From assembly GCF_007748195.1 (NCBI RefSeq), contig NZ_CP037920.1, positions 558,001 through 622,000 on the forward strand: a DNA stretch of 64,000 nucleotides, in the 5' to 3' direction. The notes under the pieces are model-generated. The model was not told the DNA's origin and made no database searches. It was given only the letters and a program-made list of their open reading frames with translations. Positions 7,815 through 16,630 of this stretch are shown piece by piece. Numbering within the stretch: the stretch's first letter is position 1; every line of letters begins with the position of its first letter. A program made the position numbers and the translations under genes. This DNA is from Gimesia aquarii. Lineage in GTDB: Bacteria; Planctomycetota; Planctomycetia; Planctomycetales; Planctomycetaceae.

Positions 7815-8579
7815 TCAGGGCCCACTGACCAGCATCACACCGACGATAATATCGTACGTTGCATGCGCGCCGACGGTGATACCAAATCCGCGGAGAAAAA
7901 AGAGACCGGCAAAAAAGAGACCAGCCAGAGTCCGAAAAGTGAAGCTGAAGACGGAAAACTGATCTCCGGTAGCACCAATATAATGTGCCAATGAAAAGAT
8001 AAGGCTAGTCGTAACGATCGCCAGGACTGCAGACCAGCGTACTTTCAGCATCATACCTCTGAAGAGCAGATAACAGAGAGGCAGCAATAAGAGACGAAAC
8101 ATCACTTCCTCATAAACGCCTGCACCAACAAAACTGACGACGCGCGAAGCAGATTCTCGTTCGATGAACATCATCGTTGGCTCGGGTAATTGCTGAAAAG
8201 CCAAATCCTGTACCTGCCCCAATATGATGAGACAGAAAGCGAACAGCAGGCTTTCCGCAAACATCCCCATCAAAGTTTCTGCAGAAATTTTCCAGGGGTT
8301 TTTACAACAGATGTGCCAAATCAGCAGTGTGCTCACAATCAGGCAAGGCAGTAAAAAGGTATGTGTGAACCCCAGTTGAGAGAGCCAGCTTCGCATCCAA
8401 TAGTCGGCACCGTTGCGAATCAATTCCGGTTGGTTCCCGCCCATGGAGATCACCCCCAATTCATAGATCACCAACAACGGCGCAAGAAATACCAGACAGA
8501 CAAGTGGCTGCCTGGCCTCTAACCAATAACTATCAACGGTTAGAGTCATTTCGCTTTGAGAATGTTTTTTTTGCGTCAT
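7815..8579 (-). CDS. CPBP-family intramembrane glutamic endopeptidase (CAAX protease/Abi)
   Basis: 254 residues with about seven hydrophobic segments. The three family motifs are present: EEVMFR (E157, E158, R162), FSLAH (F195 to H199) and HATYD (H239 to D243). These form the active site of the Rce1/CPBP membrane proteases, which cleave near the membrane surface and in bacteria are linked to bacteriocin immunity or protein maturation. The start ATG overlaps the stop of the upstream HD-GYP gene (ATGA, 4 bp), so the two are coupled. The substrate is unknown. Confidence 0.88.
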   Translation of the reverse strand: MTQKKHSQSEMTLTVDSYWLEARQPLVCLVFLAPLLVIYELGVISMGGNQPELIRNGADYWMRSWLSQLGFTHTFLLPCLIVSTLLIWHICCKNPWKISAETLMGMFAESLLFAFCLIILGQVQDLAFQQLPEPTMMFIERESASRVVSFVGAGVYEEVMFRLLLLPLCYLLFRGMMLKVRWSAVLAIVTTSLIFSLAHYIGATGDQFSVFSFTFRTLAGLFFAGLFFLRGFGITVGAHATYDIIVGVMLVSGP

Positions 8580-9859
8580 GACTCTTGTTGGTTCTCTAAA
8601 GCCTGTTTGACTGATTCATGCTTTGAACTGGAATGAATATGAGGTTTCATTGGCTGCGTGTGTGATGCGTCCTGGCGATAGTGTTGAAAACGCTTGAGGG
8701 AAAACAGATCATTCTTCTGGTCGGTTTCTCTCAACTCTTCTGGCAGATTTGTGTCAAGAGCTGATAGAGTTTGGTCGACGGCCCGTTGATCCCATTCGCC
8801 ACGTTTCGCTTCCCGATAAAGCTGCAATGCTGCTGCAAATGCTACCTCTTCCATGTCGTAAGATCGAATACCGTCTGCCGTCAACTCCCGCCGGTTGTTT
8901 TTCAACTCCAGATAGCGACAAACCACTGCCATACGTTGCGAATGTTCGTTTAAGGCATAGGTGTGTAACCTGCGCGGATAACCAGTGCCATCAAGCCGTT
9001 CATGATGTTGAGAGATCACTTCAGGTAGATATGAGTCTCCTGGAAATCCACGCAATCCTCCGAGCAATGCCGCTCCCAGGACTGGATGTTCCCCCCGTTC
9101 ATCATGTAACAGCCTGCTTTGAGAAACATCTTTATCAGGATTCTGATTTTTCAACATCAACCAGCCAAAATCGTGCAATAAACCGGCCAGCATCAGAAAG
9201 TCAACATTTTTTTGCCAGTCCTCATGTTGCCTGCTGACGAAGTAAATCAACCGCGCGGTTTCCAGGCCCCTTGCGTAAACGGGCATATCTTCATCGGAGG
9301 ACTGTTGTTGAGCAACAGCCAGAAAATCTTCGATTGAAAGAAATAGAAACTCACCCGGGGAAGTCAAATGCACATCATCGTTTTTAATTTTTCTCAACAG
9401 ATTCAACAGGTAGTTCGGGCTGCAAAATGGCTTTGTCCAGATCTCTAGTGTGGACTCTTTCAACTGGCTCACATAATGTAGAGCCGTTTGACTCAGCAGT
9501 AATTGTTGTCTGATGTATTGCTGCTCTTCTCGAACAGAGTTAAGAATTCGTTCTAGAATGGGCAGTTGTGTGTGGCAAAGTGAATGGGTCGGTTCAGAAC
9601 CCAGGTAAAGCCGACAACGCTCGAGAATCACTTGCACGCGATTTTGTAACTGAATGAGCGTGTGTTGTGGTTTGGGAATGGTGAGTTCCAGATTTTGCTG
9701 GTGCAGTTCCCGGTACGCACTGCTGAGCTTTTGGAACTGTGTGTCGTCAGAGTCAATCACTTCTGCTGGCTCTGATTTCAAACGAAGCGTCTTCCATTCT
9801 TCACGTTCCTCACGAATTGAGGGTGCAAGCCAGCGGAGTAATCTGGTGGAATGGTTCAC
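8576..9859 (-). CDS. HD-GYP domain protein (putative cyclic-di-GMP phosphodiesterase or signalling protein)
   Basis: 427 residues. The N-terminal 200 are helical and charged with no recognised domain. The HD-GYP region follows: GLLHDFG (H229, D230), HPVLGA (H258) and HHERLDGTGYP (285-295). The GYP segment is intact. The usual first histidine (an HSxRVA-like motif before the HD pair) is not seen; that place reads YARGLETARLIYFV, so metal binding may be incomplete. HD-GYP enzymes hydrolyse c-di-GMP or act as regulatory scaffolds. It is translationally coupled to the downstream CPBP protease. Confidence 0.85.
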   Translation of the reverse strand: MNHSTRLLRWLAPSIREEREEWKTLRLKSEPAEVIDSDDTQFQKLSSAYRELHQQNLELTIPKPQHTLIQLQNRVQVILERCRLYLGSEPTHSLCHTQLPILERILNSVREEQQYIRQQLLLSQTALHYVSQLKESTLEIWTKPFCSPNYLLNLLRKIKNDDVHLTSPGEFLFLSIEDFLAVAQQQSSDEDMPVYARGLETARLIYFVSRQHEDWQKNVDFLMLAGLLHDFGWLMLKNQNPDKDVSQSRLLHDERGEHPVLGAALLGGLRGFPGDSYLPEVISQHHERLDGTGYPRRLHTYALNEHSQRMAVVCRYLELKNNRRELTADGIRSYDMEEVAFAAALQLYREAKRGEWDQRAVDQTLSALDTNLPEELRETDQKNDLFSLKRFQHYRQDASHTQPMKPHIHSSSKHESVKQALENQQES

Positions 9860-10379
9860 AATGGTTTCCTGCCTGGAGATAACTCGTCACATCAATAGTT
9901 TTGACACGAAGATATTGGGGGCTCCTTGTTAGTTTGTTTATCGACCGTTCCGTAGTGAGGGATTGAATAGATTGAATGATTTCGGACTGGGTAAATTACT
10001 AGAAAAAAAGGTACATATCACATTGATAGTTCATCACTTAGGGTACGAAAACGAAGAATCTGCTTTACTTGCGTGAATCTATCGATGATCAAAACGCGTC
10101 GACTTTGCGACTTGTAAGTGGCGTATTATTTGAGCCGAATCAATCGGATGTGAGAATTGCTCAATTTCCTGTCATAAGGACGCCGATTTGTGACTATAGG
10201 GGATTTTTCCACTTATCTACTTGTCGTTCTTTTGTCGGCATGCATAGAATCTAGGAGAGATGTCTGTAAATTAAGGCAATTTAAAGAACATTTACTGATG
10301 AAATGTGTCCTCATTCAATGGGGACTGAAATCAGTTTTAAAATTCAATTAGACCCAAACTGACGAGCGAGAAAATTCTC
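9860..10379. other. Divergent intergenic region upstream of serine acetyltransferase
   Basis: A 520-bp spacer between divergent genes. It is AT-rich, and the only sizeable frame (about 60 codons near 10069) lacks a ribosome site and family resemblance. No riboswitch, T-box or clear -35/-10 pair was recognised. Confidence 0.5.
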
Positions 10380-11315
10380 ATGGCTACGGATTTTCAGCAA
10401 AAAGAGCGACTTCCTGAAATTACCGACCGAATCGTGGAGACCTATCACGAACTGGACAGAATTCATCATTTAGGACACTGCCCACTTCCGAGTCAGGACG
10501 CAGTAATCGAAGCTGCTCAGGAACTGAAGGAATTGATCTTTCCAGGTTATCGCCGTCGTCAAAATCTGCATATGGGAAATGTGGTCTACCATGTGGGAAA
10601 TATCGTTGATTCTCTGCACGATATTCTGACAACGCAGATTGGGCGTGCCTTAAGACACCAGTATGTTCAAACACATGGCGCTGATTGCGAAAAGCTGCCC
10701 AGTATTGATTTCGAAGCAGAAGGACAAAAGAAAACGATGCTGTTTCTGGAGACCATTCCTGAAATCAGGCGGGCTCTTTCAACTGATGTGCAGGCAGCCC
10801 TGGATGGTGATCCGGCTGCATCCTGTGCCGATGAAATCATCTTTTGCTATCCTGGTCTGGAAGCGATTACCATTTATCGAATTGCACACGAGCTTTACGA
10901 ATTGGATGTTCCCATCATTCCTCGTATGTTGTCGGAGTGGGCACATTCTCAGACCGGAATTGATATTCACCCCGGTGCTACTATTGGCCATTCGTTCTTT
11001 ATTGATCACGGTACCGGTGTTGTGATTGGTGAAACATGCGAAATTGCCGAGCATGTGAAAATTTATCAGGGGGTTACGTTGGGAGCGGTCAGTTTTCCCA
11101 AGGATTCAGAAGGTCGCATTATTCGCGAGCAGAAACGCCATCCCACCATCGAAAAGGGAGTCGTCATTTATGCGAATGCAACCATTCTGGGAGGCGATAC
11201 CATCATCGGCCAGGATGCCGTCATTGGGGCCAGTGTCTCTTTGATGAAAAGCGTCGTCCCCAATACGATTGTCACAATCGAAAAACCTTCACTTCGATTT
11301 CGTGAAGCGTCCTGA
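10380..11315 (+). CDS. cysE: Serine O-acetyltransferase (EpsC/CysE type)
   Basis: 311 residues. The N-terminal 170 are helical ([20 protein letters not shown], then [10 protein letters not shown]). The C-terminus is a left-handed beta helix of hexapeptide repeats: [40 protein letters not shown], then [18 protein letters not shown]. The DHG and GVT segments form the active site of serine acetyltransferases, which make O-acetylserine from serine and acetyl-CoA, the first step of cysteine synthesis. The length fits the longer EpsC-like subgroup. The gene appears monocistronic and faces the convergent FHA gene, with a shared hairpin at 11358-11400. Confidence 0.92.
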   Translation: MATDFQQKERLPEITDRIVETYHELDRIHHLGHCPLPSQDAVIEAAQELKELIFPGYRRRQNLHMGNVVYHVGNIVDSLHDILTTQIGRALRHQYVQTHGADCEKLPSIDFEAEGQKKTMLFLETIPEIRRALSTDVQAALDGDPAASCADEIIFCYPGLEAITIYRIAHELYELDVPIIPRMLSEWAHSQTGIDIHPGATIGHSFFIDHGTGVVIGETCEIAEHVKIYQGVTLGAVSFPKDSEGRIIREQKRHPTIEKGVVIYANATILGGDTIIGQDAVIGASVSLMKSVVPNTIVTIEKPSLRFREAS

Positions 11316-11352
11316 GATTGTTAAAATCTGATTCAAAACTTATATCAGCCAT

Positions 11353-11400
11353 AAAAAAAGATCCTGTGTGAGTTCGTCAATCAAACTCACACAGGATCTT
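11353..11400 (-). terminator. Terminator of the FHA gene (hairpin shared with cysE)
   Basis: A perfect 17-bp stem (11358-11374 with 11384-11400). On the minus strand it runs into seven T (complement of 11353-11359), the intrinsic-terminator layout for the gene ending at 11418. On the plus strand the stem could also end cysE, but no long T-run follows. Confidence 0.88.
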
Positions 11401-11417
11401 ATCGCAATAAAATTCAA

Positions 11418-12257
11418 TTAGGCAATCGCACGTTTTGATTCGCCATCATCGTTATGGTCTTTCTCGATCGATCCTACATGGTCCAAAGTTCGGTCAAGTT
11501 GTGAGGCGAGTTTCTCTTGGGTTTCCAATAGCGAAGCGGCAGCAGACTCGTATTGTTTTTCACGGCTGGTTAACTGGTCAGCTCGTTGCTGCAGCTCTTC
11601 GGAAAATTGAGTCAATTCTTCCATCATCGCTTCGAGATCAGCCAGCAGCTCCAATTGCTCCTGCTCAGAAAGTACTTCCTGATCCTGAAGCTGTTGTTCT
11701 TCCTGTTTTTCTTTCATTTGATGAACGTGTGACAGTAACGCAGCAGCTCCCTGGTTTCTTCGATTTTCATATTGTTGGATCAATTGGAAGTCCTGCTCCA
11801 TCAAGTCAACAAGCTCAGATGCAGACAGGTTTTTAAGAGTAGTTTCATTCGTCATTGAGTGATCTCTTTTGTCCGGAGTGATATGAGCGCTCGTCTCAAG
11901 TGGCGAACCAGATAATCTAGCAATGGGAGTGCTCATTGATAATTGTGGACGGGCTACACGAAAAACAAATTCGATGGGCCCAATGCTAATGGAATCGCCA
12001 TCAGACAGAGGTGATGTCTGAATTGGAATTCCATTGAGTAATAGTTTTGGTTGAGGAGCAATGGCTTCGATCAGGGCTTTTCCCTGTTCGATCTGGATCA
12101 CCGTATGCAAGATTGGCATATTAGATCCGGCTAACTGGAGACCACAACAAGACCCCGCACCAATCGTTAAGCGATTGTCTTGAACAGGGCGGACGGGAAA
12201 ATTAGTTTTCCCTTTAATGATTTCCAGAGAATACTGGTGAGAGGATTCTACAACCAC
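11418..12257 (-). CDS. FHA-domain protein with C-terminal coiled coil
   Basis: 279 residues from a GTG at 12257 (GAGG about 11 bases upstream; the next in-frame stop is only 20 codons further up). Residues about 8-98 look like a forkhead-associated phosphothreonine-binding fold: NRLTIGAGSCCGLQL, a weak strand pair, then LLLNGIPI and LSDGDSISIGPIEFVF. Residues about 150-270 are Gln/Glu-rich heptads (QQYENRRNQG to QEKLASQLDRTL) and predict a long coiled coil. Such proteins usually read Ser/Thr-kinase signals and oligomerise. No kinase gene is adjacent. It is read as a single gene. Confidence 0.78.
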   Translation of the reverse strand: MVVESSHQYSLEIIKGKTNFPVRPVQDNRLTIGAGSCCGLQLAGSNMPILHTVIQIEQGKALIEAIAPQPKLLLNGIPIQTSPLSDGDSISIGPIEFVFRVARPQLSMSTPIARLSGSPLETSAHITPDKRDHSMTNETTLKNLSASELVDLMEQDFQLIQQYENRRNQGAAALLSHVHQMKEKQEEQQLQDQEVLSEQEQLELLADLEAMMEELTQFSEELQQRADQLTSREKQYESAAASLLETQEKLASQLDRTLDHVGSIEKDHNDDGESKRAIA

Positions 12258-12737
12258 AGACTTATCAACCTCGTGTTGAGACAGGAACTTTGTGATTCCT
12301 TCAGGGCTCTGATTTCAGTGCCACACAATAATAAATCGACCGTCCCTTGAGGCAAGCATGAGAAAACGTTCCAGTTACTAATTGATCAAAAACTATTGAT
12401 GGCTTCGATATCAAAACAAAGCAGATTCTGTAACAATTAGTTAAAATAGAGAGGTGTCTTTGGCTGCTTAGAACAATAAAATAGAGAAAATAAATAACGA
12501 AATCTGATCAAAGGCTTTGTAGATCCTTGTTAACAAAGGAAACACCTCAGCCCGATGATTTTGGATTTACAATTACTTGAATCGTACCAGAAATTTGATC
12601 ACTGATTTGTGTTTGTTAATTAAATTTTATCGTTTCGGATATCACCAAGAGTTATATCCTGTGAAGATCGTGAATGGTCCTTAACAGGAAACAGGTGCGA
12701 GGCCTTATGAAATAAAAGGGATTTGCGATTAAGTGCC
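12258..12737. other. Gene-free stretch between two minus-strand genes
   Basis: 480 bp, AT-rich, between the 5' end of the FHA gene and the 3' end of the ExbD-like gene. No coding frame, RNA gene or clear terminator was seen. Confidence 0.5.
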
Positions 12738-13844
12738 TCAATCAATTTTCGTGCCTGGTAGTTTCCGTTCAGTGGGAGGGGGAAGATCGGGGACCTCTGG
12801 TTGCGGTGGTGTTGGAGGAGGAGTATACCCTTCGCAGGTCAACTTGAGATTTCCTCCCAGAGGGACTCGAAATTCGGAATTGGTATCAAGGGCAGTCCAC
12901 CCCGCGAGAACGCCCCGCTGGTCGGCGTACTGTCGCGCAACCAGGTAAGTATCATAACTGTCTGACCAAACGCGAAAGTTCAGATAAAACAGATTGGGAT
13001 TCACTTTTTGAATCGACTTGCGAAACAACGCCGAAGGTTTTCTCAGGCGTTCTGAAGTATCGCCTCGACCCTTACGTGGCTCCAGAATGAGATAAGGCAC
13101 TCCACCAGCGGGTTTGAGTTTGATCCTCCAGTCCCGATTTCCCACGTTTCGATTTTCAAACAACTTCACAAGTTTCTCACAGTCGACAGCTTGTTCTTGT
13201 GCTGTCACAAAACGACTTTTGGCAATTGCTGCCAAAGCCAGTGACTGTAGTTGTGGAATATCGACATGTAAAATTCGACCGCCACGACAAACATAATCGA
13301 TCGGCTTTGCACCTTTCGGAGCATCACGCGGATTCGGTAGATTCACGATTTTTGCATTTGGAGCCGGACCTGGGTCAGGGGTTTTAGCCAGCTTTGCTTT
13401 GATGTCAGCTAACTCCGTCTCTTTCTCAACAATTGTTTTCTCGATCGACTTTACTTTTTTATCACGCTCGGCAATCTGCTTTTTGAGTGCTTCAATATTA
13501 ATTTGAATCTCTTTTAATTTTTCCAGCTCTTTTTTCAGCTTCTCCGCCAAAGCCTTCTGTTCTTCGATATTGACAGGTTTTTTCTGTTCGGTCAGTTTTT
13601 TTACGGTCTGTAGTTGCTCCTTTTCCAACTTCAGCAGTGAATCGAGGTCCTCCACTCGTTTCTGGGAACGATCCATGTCTTCATCGGTAATGTCCGGCAG
13701 CGCGTCTTTAATACGTTCGACTGCTTCGCCAACCCCTAACTGGGTTACCGTTAATAAAATTACCAGAATCCCTACCACATTGGTCATAGTGTCCAGTAGT
13801 GAGTCGAGACTGGCACCGCCAGATGATCCTCTTTTGCGCTTCAT
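12738..13844 (-). CDS. ExbD/MotB-like single-span membrane protein with long coiled coil
   Basis: 368 residues from the ATG at 13844. A longer in-frame extension to 14036 has basic, non-conserved sequence and is rejected. The N-terminus reads MKRKRGSSGGASLDSLLDTM and then a hydrophobic helix (NVVGILVILLTVTQLG), the layout of planctomycete proteins related to ExbD/TolR, with a polar Asp before the helix. Residues about 60-170 are Lys/Glu heptads typical of a coiled coil. The rest is a periplasmic domain with RGGRILHVDIPQ and a proline-rich end. ExbD partners normally sit beside a TolQ/ExbB/MotA channel gene; none is here, so the motor partner must be encoded elsewhere or the protein acts alone. 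Confidence 0.65.
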   Translation of the reverse strand: MKRKRGSSGGASLDSLLDTMTNVVGILVILLTVTQLGVGEAVERIKDALPDITDEDMDRSQKRVEDLDSLLKLEKEQLQTVKKLTEQKKPVNIEEQKALAEKLKKELEKLKEIQINIEALKKQIAERDKKVKSIEKTIVEKETELADIKAKLAKTPDPGPAPNAKIVNLPNPRDAPKGAKPIDYVCRGGRILHVDIPQLQSLALAAIAKSRFVTAQEQAVDCEKLVKLFENRNVGNRDWRIKLKPAGGVPYLILEPRKGRGDTSERLRKPSALFRKSIQKVNPNLFYLNFRVWSDSYDTYLVARQYADQRGVLAGWTALDTNSEFRVPLGGNLKLTCEGYTPPPTPPQPEVPDLPPPTERKLPGTKID

Positions 13845-14073
13845 TTGTGGATTTGAACTCAATAAACGAAAATCAAATGATACAGGCTTCCCCTGAAACC
13901 AGGCTCTACAGCGTGACGTAGAGTGTGAGCGACTTTGCTGTTTCAGACCTCTCTTCTGATGTCGCTTCGTTTCTCTATTCTGTATAATAAAAACGAATCT
14001 CCGTCTATCGCAAGCTGGGACCGACGGTTGTTCCATAAAAGAAACAAGATGTTTGTGAAATCAGGAAATCATT

Positions 14074-14817
14074 GTGGACGTTTTTCCATTAAATATACCC
14101 GGTTTGATGATCCTGGGCACTGATACTGATGTGGGGAAGACTTATGTTTCCACTGCCATCGCCCGGCAATTAATATCCGAAGGAATCGCAACGGGTGCGT
14201 ACAAACCCGCCTGTAGCGGCAGTATCCAGGAACGGAATTCTGGAGATTATTACTGGAATGATATCGAATTGCTTTCAGAGTCAATCAACCGAACATTCCC
14301 ATTGGAACGGATCTGTCCACAAAAGTTTCATGCACCACTGGCTCCACCGGTGGCCGCGCGCAAGGAGGGCAGACAGATTGACCATGACCTTTTGTGGCAA
14401 GGAGCACTCTGGTGGCAGGATCAAGTTGAGTTTTTGATTGTGGAAGGGGTCGGAGGCGTTCTCTGCCCCCTAACAGAAAATACGTTAGTTGTGGATTTTG
14501 CTGCAGAATTGAAATTTCCGGTTTTGGTTGTAGCACGCGCGGGGCTGGGAACCATAAATCACAGTCTTTTGACCGTCGAGGCGTTACAGAACCGGGGCTT
14601 GTGTGTTGCCGGCATCATACTGAACGACGTCGATCCAGAACTCAGTGATGAATCAAGGTCATCCAATGCCGAACAGATTCAGCAATGGACGACCGTTCCG
14701 GTTTTGTCTTTTGTCCCCTTTGAATGGCAGTCGAACTTGCTTCACCATCAGACTCAGGACAGAATAGACTGGGTACAGCTAGCACTTCACCCATCGCGTT
14801 TTGTCATCAAAGAATGA
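14074..14817 (+). CDS. bioD: Dethiobiotin synthetase
   Basis: 247 residues from a GTG at 14074 preceded by AGGAA. The ATP-binding P-loop GTDTDVGKT (residues 15-23) carries the BioD signature, followed by YKPACSG and the second nucleotide-site segment VEGVGGVLCPL. The enzyme uses ATP and CO2 to close the ureido ring on diaminopelargonic acid, the penultimate step of biotin synthesis. No other bio genes are adjacent. The divergent ExbD-like gene begins 230 bp upstream. Confidence 0.92.
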   Translation: MDVFPLNIPGLMILGTDTDVGKTYVSTAIARQLISEGIATGAYKPACSGSIQERNSGDYYWNDIELLSESINRTFPLERICPQKFHAPLAPPVAARKEGRQIDHDLLWQGALWWQDQVEFLIVEGVGGVLCPLTENTLVVDFAAELKFPVLVVARAGLGTINHSLLTVEALQNRGLCVAGIILNDVDPELSDESRSSNAEQIQQWTTVPVLSFVPFEWQSNLLHHQTQDRIDWVQLALHPSRFVIKE

Positions 14818-14826
14818 GACGATCAG

Positions 14827-14879
14827 TGCATGAGAACCAGATTTGAAATGATGAAATTTCAAATTCGCTAGTCCATGCA
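14827..14879. repeat. Nested inverted repeats downstream of bioD
   Basis: A 9-bp inverted repeat (ATTTGAAAT 14841-14849 with ATTTCAAAT 14856-14864) sits inside a TGCATG/CATGCA pair (14827-14832 and 14874-14879). No T-run follows, so it is at best a weak terminator or an RNA-stabilising hairpin. Confidence 0.45.
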
Positions 14880-14926
14880 TTCAATTGAAATCAGTAAAGT
14901 GTGAAAGAAATAAACCGGAGAAATGG

Positions 14927-16411
14927 ATGAGTATTGAAGTCGTTTGTCCTGCCTGTGGCGGGGCCATCCAAATCGAAGACGTGTCAGAAGTCGTTGAATG
15001 TCCGCTGTGCCAAATGCACCTGCAAGTGGATCCTGAGACCAACGAACCCGTTCTGATTACAGAAGATCTGGATGAAGTTACCAATGAGGAGCCCGAGGGA
15101 ACGTTGGCCGATTCAGAAACCTCATCCAACGAGTCTGATATCTCTACTGATCTCAATACTAATCAGGAAGAAACCGAAGTAAATGGCAGTCAGTCAGAGG
15201 CAGAAGAAGATCTGGAGAATGGTGATTCAGAAAGCACTCCGGAAGAAGTCGAAACAGAGTCTCCTTTCGCCTTTCTTCCAGGAGGAAATAATGGCACTTC
15301 AGACAAAAATCAAACGGTACGGGAAGCGACCAACTTTTCGTTTCTTCCCGGTGGCAACGACGATTCTGAAAACGCTGAGAATGATTCAACGGTAATCACA
15401 TCAGAAATGCCGAGCGTTGATGAGGAAGAGGAAACGGATTCAACAGAAGAAGTCGTTTCAACAGAACAGGCCGAATCAGTCAATCCAGAGGCGACCACTG
15501 AAACAACAACTTCTAAAGAATCCCCTCCAGAGGAAACGACAACAACAGAAGAAACGATCGAAGCTGGTTCCGAACCTGAAACCCCTGAAGTTCAACAGGA
15601 ATACCGCAAACAAAAAGTGGTCTCCAGGAGATTGTTTACACTCACGCTTACTTATGCCATCGCTGCCACGATCATGGTGGCTCTCTTGTTATATGCCAAA
15701 TACCTTGGAGACCCGCATCAACTGGAAAGTCTTCCCGATCTGAAACCACCCGTAAAAAATGACGAAATTGCGCTCCAGCTAGTTCCTGAACACGCTACCT
15801 TACCGGCAGGGCATACATTGAAACTGGGTGGGCCAGGACGGCGTTTCGGTAATATCAAGGTCACTCCTTTACGAGTCACACGAGGTCCCATTGAGTTCGA
15901 ACATTACACCGGAGATACAACCAAAACTCGCCCACCTACTGAGGATGTGCTCAAGCTCTACTTGCGATTTGAAAATGTTTCTGATGATCAGACTTTTGAA
16001 CCCCTTGATCAAAAACTGCTGTTAACTCGTGTTCCCGGGAAAACTCCCGATTCTCATTTGCGGGCGAATAACTTTGTCAGCAGGGTGGATCAAAAAAAGA
16101 CGAACGGAGAGCGTGTTTTAGTTTATGACATGCCTCCATCCTGGGAATGGAATTTGAAGGGACAGAACATCAACCAGGAAGCCAAACCACAAAATTTGAA
16201 ACCGGGTCAGAGTTTCGAGACTTATGTCGCCACTGATGAAGCAGGCATTGATTCTCTGAAAGGTGATCTTGTCTGGAGATTACAAATGCGCAAAGGCTAT
16301 CATCCGGAATCTCATCGAGGAGTCACAACACTGATTGAAGTCGTGTTTAATAGTGATCAGATCCAGCCAGAAAAGCCTTCAGAAAATAAAGAATCACTCC
16401 CCACCAGTTGA
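14927..16411 (+). CDS. Zinc-ribbon membrane protein with acidic linker and LPGG repeats
   Basis: 494 residues from the ATG at 14927, with GGAG seven bases upstream; an in-frame TTG at 14885 has no such site. Residues 7-28 form a zinc ribbon (CPAC at 7-10, CPLC at 25-28). Residues 40-225 are an acidic Glu/Ser/Thr linker containing a duplicated motif, FAFLPGGN and FSFLPGGN (about 114-121 and 137-144). A single transmembrane helix spans 236-258 and a C-terminal domain of about 230 residues faces the other side. The ribbon side is probably cytoplasmic. It resembles planctomycete proteins of unknown function; the ligand and role cannot be told. Confidence 0.7.
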   Translation: MSIEVVCPACGGAIQIEDVSEVVECPLCQMHLQVDPETNEPVLITEDLDEVTNEEPEGTLADSETSSNESDISTDLNTNQEETEVNGSQSEAEEDLENGDSESTPEEVETESPFAFLPGGNNGTSDKNQTVREATNFSFLPGGNDDSENAENDSTVITSEMPSVDEEEETDSTEEVVSTEQAESVNPEATTETTTSKESPPEETTTTEETIEAGSEPETPEVQQEYRKQKVVSRRLFTLTLTYAIAATIMVALLLYAKYLGDPHQLESLPDLKPPVKNDEIALQLVPEHATLPAGHTLKLGGPGRRFGNIKVTPLRVTRGPIEFEHYTGDTTKTRPPTEDVLKLYLRFENVSDDQTFEPLDQKLLLTRVPGKTPDSHLRANNFVSRVDQKKTNGERVLVYDMPPSWEWNLKGQNINQEAKPQNLKPGQSFETYVATDEAGIDSLKGDLVWRLQMRKGYHPESHRGVTTLIEVVFNSDQIQPEKPSENKESLPTS

Positions 16412-16456
16412 TCTCGATTTCAACTGTGTTCGGTGTTCCCAGTTCCCGCTTGCCAT

Positions 16457-16499
16457 AAAAAACGCCTCGACGGCACTCCAAGAATACCATCGAGACGTT
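16457..16499 (-). terminator. Terminator of the htrA gene
   Basis: On the minus strand a 13-bp stem (16499-16487 with 16473-16461, two G-U pairs) is followed by six T (complement of 16462-16457). It lies 130 bp past the htrA stop. The G-U pairs form only on this strand, which fixes the direction. Confidence 0.8.
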
Positions 16500-16569
16500 A
16501 CGCGGAACCGCATATACGATGCGGTGAGGAATTATCAATGAGGACAATCTTTCCGCTGATGGTGCTGGC

Positions 16570-16595
16570 ACAAGTCTCCAGAGTCAGAGACTTGT
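16570..16595. repeat. Small hairpin between convergent genes
   Basis: ACAAGTCTC (16570-16578) pairs with GAGACTTGT (16587-16595) with an 8-nt loop. No T-run on either side; possibly a weak transcript end for the zinc-ribbon gene or htrA. Confidence 0.4.
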
Positions 16596-16630
16596 ACCAG
16601 TCACACTTTCAGGAGAGTACAATCCTGAAA

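Noticed and set aside
10069-10254. Sixty-codon frame upstream of cysE
   Set aside because: No ribosome site and no family resemblance, in an AT-rich spacer.
13845-14036. Longer start of the ExbD-like gene
   Set aside because: Basic, non-hydrophobic extension before the typical ExbD-like start; overlaps the upstream promoter region.
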